DNA of 64,000 bases. Origin: Pseudovirgaria hyperparasitica (taxonomy: Eukaryota > Ascomycota > Dothideomycetes > Acrospermales > Acrospermaceae). Of the stretch, positions 45,919 through 57,212 are shown piece by piece (position 1 is the stretch's first letter; every line of letters starts with the position of its first letter). A program made the translations under genes and the position numbers. Under the pieces are notes generated by a model. It ran no database searches, was not told where the DNA came from, and saw only the letters and a list, made by a program, of their open reading frames with translations. The stretch lies in assembly GCF_010093815.1 (NCBI RefSeq), contig NW_022985552.1, positions 1 through 64,000 of the forward strand, given 5' to 3'.

Positions 45919-48900
45919 TCAAGCCGACGCTTCACCAGCGGCCTGTCTCTCAGCAATACTTCCGCCTTTCCACGAGTGCTTAGGATCATCTTTCCTCACA
46001 GCCTTGCGCTCGCCCCCTTTCTTCCCCCACCCACCACCGCCAGGCGTCATTACAATAATCCTCTCGCCAGGCTTCATGCTCGCCGTGTTCTTCCCGCCCA
46101 TGTTGATATACCTGAATTCCACACTCTCTCGGTCCGTCGTCTCCCCGTCCGTGCGAATATCCTCCTTGTGATCTGCCTCCGCATCGCCATCTCTATTCAC
46201 CCTCCGCACCCAAACATTCATCCCACACTGCGCATCCTCTCCTCCCTCCAACCCATACGGCCTATACACCCTCCTTTCGCTCAGTATGCTGACCTGGACC
46301 GGGATTCTGAACTCAATGTCTCGCACAACCCCATCTCCACCCTTGTGCAAGCCCTCGCCCCCACTGCCGTCTCTCAAGCTGAATTCTCGCAAGATGACTG
46401 GATATCGCCGCTCGAACACCTCGCTATCAGTTATTCGTGTGTTCGTCATATGCGTGTGCACCCCACTCGTGCCGTCCCACGTCTCGCCTGCGCCTGATCC
46501 GCCTGCGATCGTCTCGTAATATCCGAAGCCTTTGACCTCCGCGCTACCATCAGAGGGGTTCCCGCCAAAGCCAAAGGTCAGATTGTTGCAATCTCCTTGC
46601 GACGCGGCAGCAGCGTTGAAAGCGCGCAGCACGACGTCAGTGACGCGTTGGGATGTGAGCACATTGCCGCCGACGACAGCGGCGGAGCCGGAAGGTGCGA
46701 GGAATGAAGAGGGTGGAATGTGTATTGTGATTGGGGCGAGGCAGCCTTGGTTTAGGGGGATAGAATCGGAGATAAGTGTGCGGAGACAGTAGATTATGGC
46801 GGAGTAGGTGATGGCGCTGGGGGCGTTGGTGTTACCTAATTCATCCATCAGTACAACACGTTATAAAGGCAAGAACGCAAGGGCTGAGCGGTGGGTGAGT
46901 ACTGACCGTAGACTTCAGGGCCTGTTCCGGCGAAGTCGAAGACCGCCTCGCCTTTCTGGGCATCGATTTTGATATTGAGTTTGATGGGGCTTCCATCGTC
47001 CATGTAGTCGACGGCAGATAGATCTCGGCCTTGAAAGCGCTTGCTGACATCCTTAAGCAAGCTTCGCACAGTGAGTTCGGCATTGTGCTGGATACTACGC
47101 ATGTAGAATTGGACTACATCTTCGCCGTAGTCACCAATGAGACTTTCAATGAGGATAATTCCTTTCTTGTTGGCTGCGATTTGTGCCTTCAAATCATTCA
47201 AGTTATCCGGTAGACATCTCGTACCACTGCATCCGGGATATTGAGCTGGCTCCTTGTGCAATAGTTCGATAATCCGTTCTTCGTTAAAATGGCCTTCGGA
47301 TACTAACTTTTCGGACTTGATGGCGGCACCTTCTTGAAAGAGCTCCCGGCTATGTGGAGGCATCGATCCAGGTAAGATGCCACCGATATCCGCGTGATGG
47401 GCGCGGGACGCAACATAAAAAACGATATTGTCGCCATTGAAAGCTGGAGTAATCACAGTGATGTCTGGCAGATGCGTACCGCCATACAAGGGGTGATTTG
47501 ACACGAGTACGTCGCCTCTCTTCAACTTCCCTTTCCAGATCTCAGCTTGTTTGCGTACGCATGTTGACATACTACCAAGATGGACAGGCAGATGTGGTGC
47601 TGGATTCAGTCTTGTTAGCTCAAACACTCTCACGAAAGGTATCTAAGGTGCTCACCGTTTGCCACAAGCCCACCATCAGAATCAAACAATGCACAAGAAT
47701 AGTCCAGTCTCTCTTTGACATTCGTACTCACACTTGTTTTCTGCAACGCACGCCCCATCTGCTCCGCAATAGCCATGAAACGATGAGCAAAGATACTCAA
47801 CATGATCGGATCCACCTCCTTCGTGTCCAATTTTCTTTCCGACCGATCACTCTCACCAATATTGATAACAACGTGCGTTTCGATCATCAGCGCACTCGAG
47901 CCTGGGGTGACGACAATCGTCTGGGTCCCATCTGCCAGAATTGCAGGTCCTTGAACCCTATCACCAACTTCCAGATCTTCAAGTTTGTAGATCGGAGTCT
48001 CCTGCCTTCCGCCCTCGAAATACACTTTCCGAGATCCGTACTTCTTCCTGTCAGATCCAATATCCTTAGGCGTGACCTCTCTGAGTTGCTTGTCAACTGT
48101 CTTTTCCATGCCGGCGAAATTCTTGCCGATGCCACGGACGCGCACGTCGTCAATGATGATATCGCGGTCAGGAAGTGTGAAGCCGAATTCCTGTTCGTGC
48201 TGTTTAACGAACGCTTTACCAAAGGCCCAGTCATCGCCGTCGAACTCCCCCTCGACTTCTTCTTTGGTGGGCTTAATAATCATGAGTGCAGATTCGGTGC
48301 CTCGGTAACGGAGGTTCAGGTACTCCTCAAACTCGATCTGCTTCTCGGTGAAGCCTTGATCCTTCAGTGTTTCTGTCGATCTATTTTTGAGATCTTTCAT
48401 TTTCTTTTGCAAGTATTCACGGGTATCCCCTTCGTCAGACCAGATCTTCGATTCTGGCTCTTGTCGTTCATCCACCACGTCAGCTAACGCCATGCCGTAT
48501 GCGGACAACACGGACGAGTACTTGTGGATGAGGATCTGGGTTATGCCTAAGGCCTCAGCAATGGCCACGGCATGTTGGCCTCCAGCACCTCCGAATGTAG
48601 CAAGTCTGTGTCTCGATGTATCATGCCCCCGAGCTTCTGTCAGAGATCTAATAGGCCGAGTCATGGTCTCGTTTGCGATCTTGATGAAACCATACGCGAT
48701 TTCATCCATAGTCATCTCCTTGTCTTTGTTACCACCAGCATTTTCTTTATTGATTTGCTCGGCAAGTTCTTCGAAGAGCTTCACACTGGCTTCTGGGTCA
48801 AGCCCTTCGTCCTCGTTCTTTCCAAAAATCTTGGGGAAAAAATCCGGAAGAAGTCTTCCCAGGAATAAGTTGGCATCGGTAATTGTGAGAGGACCACCTT

Positions 48901-50205
48901 TCCGATAGCAGGCTGGACCTGGATGAGCACTGGCTGATTCGGGACCGACCACGAACAAGCCATTTTTCCAGAATAGACGTGAGCCTCCTCCAGCAGCGAC
49001 AGTGTTGATATCCAATTGCGGTGATTGTATAGTAACACCTGCTGTCGTCGTCTCGAAGACATGGTCATACTTTCCCGCGCCATATCTGCTCACATCGGTA
49101 CTCGTTCCACCCATATCAAACCCTATGACTGGCGTCTTTGTCTCCGGGTCATATGACGTGAGAGCATACCCAACAACGCCCCCAGCAGGCCCACTCAGGA
49201 TAGCTCTCAATCCAGAGAAGATATCAACATCCACCAGTCCACCGTCAGACTGCATAAATTCACACCTCGTCCCCTTATCCCCCTTTTCTTCCTTCACACT
49301 CTTCGATCCTAGACCTCCCTCAAACCCCTTCGAGAAGCCGTTGATATATTTTTTGATCGCCGGCGTCAAATACGCGTCCGCACACGCAGACGTTGCCCGT
49401 GGCACAAGTTTAATCATCGGCATGAGCTCATGACTCAGACTGATATGCTCGAACCCGATATCCCTGGCGATCTCGCCAATCAATGCCTCATGATGCGGAA
49501 ACGTATATCCATGCATCAAACACACCGCAATACTTCTCAGTCCCCCGTCATATACGTCCTGTAGCTGTTTCTTGATCTCTCCTCGCTCCGGTCTCTTCAA
49601 GATTCGCACCGCCTCCCCACTCAGCCCCCGCACCAACACCTCATCGTCACCTGCTTCCTCCAGGGCTTTCACCTCCGTCTTCTTCCTCTCCGGGTCCTCC
49701 GCGTAGTCCTCCAAAGTAACCCTCTCATCAATCTCGACAACCCTCTGATACAGTACATCCGGCTTGCGGATCGCCAGATCGAAGATATCGGGCCTACTCT
49801 GATTGCCAATTGCCAGACAGTCCTTGAAACCTTTGGTCACCACGAGTGCGATATCCTCGCCCTTGCGTTCTAGCAAAGCATTCGTCGCGACCGTGGTGCC
49901 CATGCGGATACTTTCGATTTTCGTTGTGTCGAGAGGTGTGCCGCGCGGGATTGATTGACCAGTGAAGCGCTCGAGGAGGCGCCGAATGCCCTCGAGTGGC
50001 GCATCGTCATAGTTGGACGGGTCTTCGGAGAGTAGTTTTATTAGCACATCATCCTCCATACGCCCGGAACCGGGGTTCCCGACGCAATCTGTGAATGTGC
50101 CGCCGCGCTGAATGATATCAGTGATGCTGGTGAGTATGAGGTTGGGGTCTGGCGAACGTCAATGGCAATGCGGATACCCCGCATAGAGCCTTCTTTGGAA
50201 CCCAT
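45919..50205 (-). CDS. OXP1: 5-oxoprolinase (ATP-hydrolysing)
   Basis: Four exons: 50158-50205, 47656-50107, 46907-47599 and 45919-46835, giving 1369 residues. The first exon joins the second as [17 protein letters not shown], the conserved nucleotide-binding start of the hydantoinase A (HyuA) half; [14 protein letters not shown] lies near residue 345. After residue about 790 comes the hydantoinase B half ([10 protein letters not shown], then the C-terminal Gly-rich [14 protein letters not shown]). Both halves are fused as in eukaryotic 5-oxoprolinase, which opens 5-oxo-L-proline to glutamate using ATP in the gamma-glutamyl (glutathione) cycle, in the cytosol. The donor of intron 1 (GTTCGC) is non-standard but is required by the frame. 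The frame is intact. Alternatives such as a fungal hydantoinase-type paralogue are possible. Confidence 0.93.
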
Positions 50206-51560
50206 TGTCTTCTATAAAATCTTCCTTGCAGTAACGATGAGAGTGCAAGTTGGGGTGAGAGCGATTAATTGCCTTGTTGCAATCGAAAAACAAGTAAAAT
50301 CGAGTTGATGCACCATGCTCTTTCTGAATTACTAATAGATATCTCTTCGCTAAGTACGGATTCCAGTGCCGAGACGACGCTTAATCAACGTCGAGACAGA
50401 TATCTCAAAGCTCCACATATGCTCGGAAAATCGTTAAAGTATATAGCAGATTCAGCGTGTCGATAAACATGTGTCGGAATCCAATTAGCAAGGTTTATCA
50501 TGCGACGATATCGGCAGCCGTGAGCCGAGCTTTGAAAGTATCCGGCTAACTTTGATGCCTGAGGCTGAAACATCAATGATTATGGCTCATCCGAGTTCAT
50601 AGATTGCCACTTCTGTGTGTGGAGTGGATTACGAATCTATTACTTTCCTCAATTCTATATAGGAAGCGTAGATGTAAATCCAATTCAATAAGAGATTGAT
50701 AAATTTAATTTGGTAGATAAGATAATGATTACAATATACCACCTGCAATAATGTGAAATCTCGAAGAAGATCTGAATCTGTCATGTTGCCCTCCATTCTG
50801 AATTCGCCACCACTGGATAACCATACGTCGATATAGGGAATTTACCGTATTATTACTAGGTAGCGCTATCAAGTCAAGGCTATAAGGGGATTCAGAGGAG
50901 GTTATAAGGTTTGTAGTAGGTAAGCAGTTAGGCAAGCAAGTGTGAGGAGGCGAGTATACACAACGAATAGATTCAACAGTCGGTATGGTTTGAGGCGCTA
51001 CGAGACGATCGTGGTTTGGGGGATGTTGTTTCAAGCCATTTATATGTGCGCAGCATTGTATCCAGCTGTAAAGCCGGTCCTGCTGTGAAGGACACGTTCA
51101 TCTCATGTCCACAAGAAAACCAAAGAACCTCTGAGCCAATGAACGAAAGCAGAGCCGACCGTTCGGTCTTCATTACATGACATGCTAATCACATTCATTG
51201 ACCGTCCAAAACTCCAGTGACCCAAATGATCAAGACAGAACCAACTCGTAAACATGCAAATAGAAACGCGTGAAAATGCAAGAACCCAAAGAACCTGAGC
51301 CGTTCAGGAAAAGCTCGGTCCGCGACGGACAAAACCAATCGGTCCTCATTGGGTATCATGCTGAAAGTTGTTGCTTGTGAACATGAAAAATGGTGAACCA
51401 CCGCATAGATAGGAAATTCGTTTCAGATCTGAATAATTCGTAAATTCGTCACAGGCATCTCATCCGTATACAGAAATGATCGTTAGCATTTGATATTTGG
51501 TGGAGGAAAGTGAGCGATCGGTCAGGTTGAGGCATATAATGTATCGCAAGGTCTAGTCAG
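50206..51560. other. Intergenic region upstream of oxoprolinase
   Basis: About 1.35 kb with the oxoprolinase promoter and the 3' untranslated end of the C2H2 factor. Short frames are present on both strands; none is supported. A weak imperfect repeat (CCAAAGAACC...GAGCC) occurs near 51,118 and 51,284. Confidence 0.5.
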
Positions 51561-53861
51561 TCAATGCTGCCTCTTGATGGCTGTAGTGGATTGGTCCCCA
51601 GTAGCGACTGCCACTAGAGCCTCCAGTCGGCGCAAGTCGGTGGACGGATGCTGGTCGGGCTGTGCCATTCCCAAGCCAGTCTGCATTGGAGGTGCCTCAG
51701 ATCGTGATGGAAGCGGTGTAGAATGTGCAGTGGGTGGGTGATTGAATGCGGGGGCTAGAGTAGGCCGATCTGAGCCGTAAGAATGCATGCTTTTCCTCTG
51801 ATCCTCCAGGTGGGCTGCTTGGGGGTAAGACTCAATGTACCCGCTACTATGAACAATCGCCGGGTGATACTCAGCGAGGGTAGTTGTAGAAGGAGTAGGA
51901 ACACCTTCACTACTACTTGAGCCTTCTGGAGAGGGGCGCTGTGGAAGATATGCTGGTGGGGGTGCTTGAGATGGTATGGGTCCGTTGTACCAGCCTTGAC
52001 GCTTCAGCCGTTTAGGAGTCGCCGGAGGGTCACCTGGTCTTGATTCTGGTTCTCGATAGGTGTTATGAGGAGGCATTGGAGGAGGAGGCGCGGCATGGAT
52101 AGGATGTGGAACGAAGCCGGAATGAGGAGCAGTCGTCGGTCTTGGTCCAGCAGCTGGTCTCGGGTAAGAATTAGACTCATGCCAGCCATGAGATGTAGGT
52201 GCATTTGCTATATTCAGACCACGGATGCCTCGTTGTATTGAAAGATCGACGGAATGGTGATTCCGACGTTCCTCTGGACGGCGCCTCGATGGATCGAAGG
52301 GGGGCGCGAGACTGCGACCTGGTGCATCGACTTCCATTGGACTGGGTTGGCGACGCGGTATCAATGAAGGCGGTGCGTGGTCGAAGCTCTCAATGCCAGG
52401 CAGCCTTGTGGTCTGAACGGCACCACCAGGCTGGATAGGTCCAGACGATTGAGAAGCCTCTGGTGTTTGAGAATAGCTCAGGCCACTAGTGCCAGGTCTG
52501 GTTTGGGCTTGATTCATTGTACTTGGGTGCCAAGTACGTCTTCTCCAGTCTTGTTCGCTTGCATTTGAATCTCTACGGTCTGAGAAGACCGAGCTCGTAG
52601 GGCTTGTAACCTGGCTGGAAGTGTGTATGAATGACGATGACGTAGAAGATGGCAAAGGACTAATGTAGGGAGGTGGATATTGACTCCCCGCTGGTGGTCC
52701 CTGGAATGGATTCACACCGGTCGGAACAGAAAGGCGCCTGGCATGGTGACTCGGAGGAGTGCCAGCCCACGTCAGAGGTCTTGCATTCGTCACAGCAGGT
52801 GAAGCAGCACTCGACGAGAATCTTGGACTCTCATTCGAATATGTGGCCGAACTAGGCGTTCCCATCGTACTGGGAGACTGGTTGCCATAGGTCTGGAACG
52901 TCGGACCTGGGCTGCCCATAAGAGGTGGGTTAAACGTGTCCAAAGAAAGTCTCGCTCTCGCTGTCGCATCATTTGCCATGGCCAACGGCGGAGGTCTTCT
53001 TCGTCCAAAAGAGTCATCGCGGTTACTTATCGTACTTATGCTAGAAGCAGTCGATGCGATACTCGAAGTTGAGAGGTTCCTGATGTGTCCCCGGCTGTGA
53101 CCCCCTTGACTCCCCATGGTGGACGCGCGCGAGCGATTATGAGCAGGTCTCACTCGATCAGTCCTAACTTGACGTTGAAAGCGTGTACCAGTGGCAGCGA
53201 GAGAGTCGTTCGGGATATCTTCGTTGACGTGTACGGTTTGTGCATGCTGTCGTAGGTTGTCAAGCCGTGAAAATCGTCTCGAACAATGACATTGGAACGG
53301 TCGCTCCCCAGTATGTTTTCTGAGCGCTGTTAGTAATGTGTCAAGACATGCTTGCAAGAAAGGTGATTACCGGATGTGTCGAGCGAGGTGCTCACTCCTG
53401 GTGAAACTGAGCTGACACGGAGGGAAGTCTTTACAGTAGAACTTCTGGCTCTTCTTCTTTCGCGATGCCTTGTTTCCATCACTAGGGTCGCTTTCATCAT
53501 CTGACACCCCGTCCTCATCCTCGCCACCCATCTCAATATCTTCAGACTGCGCAGACTTTGCAGATTGGTGTGAGTTTGTGCGTTTCGGCTCGACTCTTCC
53601 TTTACTTGGACTCATGGAACGATCTTTCTGAGCGACAAGTGGTTCTGTAGGCAGTGGGCGTTGGCTAGCCAAACCACCAAAGCTATCGCGAGTCGGTGTC
53701 TTGACAGTCGATTCATCAGGTGTCATCTCCGAAACAGGCCTCTCCTTTGGAAAGAAGTGACCAGGACGAGGGGTAGTCGGAGTGGTTTCTCCGGCAGCAA
53801 TATGAAGCGGAGATTTGGGCACCGTATGTGTTGTGGTATTAACGGCCTGGAATGTAGACAT
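51561..53861 (-). CDS. C2H2 zinc-finger transcription factor
   Basis: Two exons: 53371-53861 and 51561-53319, giving 749 residues. A disordered N-terminal region with an acidic stretch ([19 protein letters not shown]) precedes a basic [10 protein letters not shown] segment and two tandem C2H2 fingers at about residues 142-190. The intron falls between the fingers, inside the linker [11 protein letters not shown]. Finger 1 reads C-x5-C and finger 2 reads C-H-C with only one residue between its cysteines, a feature I associate with one conserved fungal factor family. The remaining 550 residues are Pro/Ser/Gln-rich and disordered. It should bind DNA in the nucleus; target genes are unknown. The long 5' region (about 3.3 kb to the next gene) is common for fungal regulators. 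Confidence 0.88.
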
Positions 53862-55240
53862 GGTGGCCTATGTCTCCGTAGTAGAAGGGCGTGAGCGGTC
53901 GTCTATAGTTGGACAGTCTGGTTGGGTACCACCCTCTTTAAACAGAGAAAGCGGATCCAAGCGGGAAAGGTGTATAAGTTCAGTGTTCGGGGGTGTTGAG
54001 GAAGCCGCGAGCGGCCGGTGGATAGGAGTATGTAGCAGAGCAGTCGGAAGTAATTGTTATGATGTTGTCGGACATGGACGAGTGAAGGTCGAGAGAAGGG
54101 GCGAGGCTGAGACGGCGTAGTTGAAGGCGGGGAGAGGTGGCTGGCGAAACATGAGCGACGGGCGGATGGGATGGACCTGGTAGTTTTGGGATGGGACAGA
54201 GGGCAGGGCGGGATAGCGAGACAAGAATGTGCGGAAGAGTGGAATCTAGGAACAAGGAACGGGCGCGCAAAAGGAAGAGGAGAAGAAGAAGAAGAGACTG
54301 TAGTATGAATGAGTAGTAGGAGTAGGAGTGGTAGTATATGATGAGAATGAGGATGAGGATGGAAATGGATGAGGCTATTCGAGGGCCCACGGCCACTAAA
54401 GCCTCTAGAGGAACCTTGGAAGGGTGCTAGGGTGGGTGATGAATGGACGATAAGCACCCCCGCCACAGCGATCGTAAGGCCGATGGCGCCCCAAGAAAAG
54501 GTACGTGCTGCACGCCGGCTCTATACACCTGCAGATTCGGAGTGTTATGCGCGTTCTGAATAGTGTCCTGCATACGATGGATCCCTCATACAGTGAGTCC
54601 TACGATTGATTATATGTCCGAACTGATAGATCATATTATTGTAGTAGAGCATTAAAATGTATATAGGGCAGGAGGATAACTCTTTACCCCATGTCCCTGG
54701 AGAGCATTCTAGGCCTAGGCAGGAGGTAGAACGAATAGCTAGGCAGCAGAATGTAGAAAGCTAATAGATTGATAAAGTCAGATGGATGATATTATAGTCT
54801 ATGGTACAGTAGTAGCACTGTAATAATCATAAGGTAGGCAGTAAGGATAATTTTAGATACCCGCATGTCGTCTACTCCTACTAGTACACACCCTTCAATT
54901 GTTACCGTCGTCAATAATCAATGCCTACATACCTTATGATCATTCCGGCCGACGGGAATACAGTCCGGAGACGCTCTCACCCTACCTGAGACGACTCCTG
55001 TTGATGAGATTACCTCAGTTTGCCTCATCAGCAGACGATTACGAATGCATGCTTCACACGTCGCCCTATCGCTGCCTCGTGTGACGACACTCGGACAGTA
55101 ATGCGAGGCGGCAACGAGGCGGCAAAGACGCGCTGAATATGCCGGAGTGGGTGTGTGTGTGTGCCTTGTCTGTTCTGGGATCCTAGAACGGCACGCGATA
55201 GCCTTCCAGCGCGGAATGAATGGCAGCACTTCAACGTCCA

Positions 55241-55276
55241 GTCGCAGTCGCAGTCGCAGTCATAGTCGCAGTCGCA
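55241..55276. repeat. Hexamer repeat (GTCGCA)n
   Basis: Six units of GTCGCA, one with a substitution (CATAGTCGCA). Confidence 0.85.
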
Positions 55277-55616
55277 CACACGCACAGCGGAAGTATAGCC
55301 CACTCCGGGTCAACGCGTAAGGTTGAAATACTCTGCTGGTCGGAGTGTGTGCCTGTAACTGTACCTGTGCCTGGTGAACGGGCCAACTACTTAGCAAGGA
55401 CGGCTGTTGTTTGCTTCTGTGGCCTGGCCTGCCTCTACATACATCCAAACCATGCACGTGGACTGAATTGGAACCAGGTGTAGGACGTATTAGCCGTAGC
55501 CTCGTTTCGTCAAAGACTTCCATTCATGCTTACTGCACCCCCTCTCCGGGCCGCAAGTCGCACTGTACTGGTTTAGATCTGTCACGCGGCTGATCCGTTG
55601 GCCATGTTTTTACATA

Positions 55617-55638
55617 CATATATATATATATATATATA
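55617..55638. repeat. TA dinucleotide repeat
   Basis: Eleven uninterrupted TA/AT units after TACATACA. Confidence 0.9.
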
Positions 55639-55825
55639 AGAACGGGATATGGCTGTGGTCATGAATGATCGATGGTGTTGCGAGTCGGCCGCAGAGGTAG
55701 AAGTCGATGATGACAAGGCGGTGAGCCACAAGCCACGACAAGCGACTAACAACGAGCGACGACGACGCGCCATGCCCAACATACGAGCATGAAGTTGGAG
55801 AGGTGAGCCTTGAGGTTCCGTCCAT

Positions 55826-55853
55826 TCATCCATCCATCCATCCATCCATCCAT
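55826..55853. repeat. (ATCC)n microsatellite
   Basis: Seven head-to-tail ATCC units. Confidence 0.9.
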
Positions 55854-56001
55854 ACGTCCAACCCCCTTCGCCTGGACTCTGGGAGCAGGCTGCGCTACAT
55901 GTTGACGGGCTGCGGGCGCCCCACCAGCTGCTGCTATCGATAAAAAATCTTGACCCCGCCAGCGACGGGAAGTGGTGTAATTACAGTATGTTCCAAGTAA
56001 T

Positions 56002-56055
56002 ACCTGGCTCCGGTACCTGGGATACCTGGGATACCGGGGCTCAGATACCTGGGTA
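56002..56055. repeat. Imperfect ATACCTGGG repeat
   Basis: Several copies of ATACCTGGG / TACCTGGG spaced 0-10 bases apart. Confidence 0.7.
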
Positions 56056-56161
56056 ATAGAGTGCGCCGACCCTTACTTTCCCCCCAGCCCCAGCAGCCCT
56101 CAGCCCCACAGTCAGTCCACACCCACTTTAGTCCACACACCACAACTCAGCCCACACACAA

Positions 56162-56198
56162 GTAACAGACAGGTAACAGACAGGTAACAGACAGGTAG
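56162..56198. repeat. 11-bp tandem repeat (GTAACAGACAG)n
   Basis: Three exact units followed by a partial fourth that begins GTAG. Confidence 0.9.
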
Positions 56199-57212
56199 CA
56201 CGTTGCAATAATCACAGGCCAGCAAGGCCATCAGACTTGTTCATAGTTATGAGTTATGAGGAAAGCTACTCGAATTAATCTTTACCAGTACCCTTCAACC
56301 AACGTCACCATCGCTCCAGGCAGGGCGTCAGTAATTACTAGGTCTACAGTCCAGTCTCCACCTCAGTCTCCAGTCCATTCTTTGGGCCCCGGCCCCTGAC
56401 CAACAAAAACGCCCACAGGCGGTGAGCACGGCGGGCCAGGCCATGATTGGCCAGGCTGCCCTGCTTACTCGCATCGTGACCAAGCTGTCCGCTGCAAGGA
56501 ACTGACAGTAAAGGTAGTAAGGTTAGAATTGTCCTAATTACGTCTTTTCCCGACTGCGCGTGCGCTTCCAATGACTGTAGATACGTACCTGACTAGTAAT
56601 CAATACCAACCATCCATAAGGTACATAATTACCATACACACACCGTACGCCGTGCTTCCGACTTTGCCGCCGGAACTTGAATGTCTCTCTCGCTCCCTTG
56701 TCATGCTCGATATCATATCATCTTCTTCACTTTCTACATGGCATGTATGCATGCACGCATACTGTTATTGTCCGGCTGGATGCGCGCCAACAGTCTAGTA
56801 AACGATATATAGCCAATAGCCCGTCTCCATGCCGGAGTGTTGGTGCAACTGTGCGCTACACACTACTGTAATACAGTGCCCGACCCGGAGGTTACTGGTT
56901 GCGTGCGCTCGCTAAAAGCCCTGTCTGTACCTGGTCCACTAGCCCTGCAGGTCGTCGTTGTTGCTTCTTCTTCTTCTTCCGCCTGTCTGTAAGTATGTCA
57001 GACAGTCGTGCGAGTGCTCCATATACAATAATATTATCGATAATTGCTCTCTCTTCTCTCTTTTCATTGGGCCGTCCTCATATTTATCTACTACACCACA
57101 ACACGGCCCTTCTCTATCTCCCCAAAATCACCCCTATCTGCCATCCTCTTTGAACTCCTTACTGGACAACCTGTGCACTGTATCAGCTTTCTGGAAAACG
57201 TGACTCTACGCC

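Larger units (their letters stand above)
53862..57212. other. 3.35-kb intergenic region rich in short tandem repeats
   Basis: The largest gap between genes in the right part. The first 600 bp next to the C2H2 factor are Pu/Py-skewed (GAAGAAGAAG near 54,280-54,300, GGAGTAGGAGTGG) and probably leader or promoter. Between 55,140 and 56,200 lie at least six unrelated short tandem repeats, listed separately where clear. No gene is supported on either strand. Confidence 0.55.

Noticed and set aside
51118-51300. Imperfect repeat CCAAAGAACC...GAGCC
   Set aside because: Short, with poorly matching surroundings; could be chance.
34666-53861. A secondary-metabolite or nutrient-uptake gene cluster
   Set aside because: Genes are mostly housekeeping (GatB, Mis14, Aip1, Sec24, Dph7); no synthetase or tailoring enzymes accompany the carrier, the oxoprolinase or the C2H2 factor.
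53903-54466. 187- and 138-codon low-complexity frames on - upstream of the C2H2 gene
   Set aside because: Pro/Ser/Leu-rich readings of the purine/pyrimidine-skewed leader region; no ATG-linked conserved sequence.
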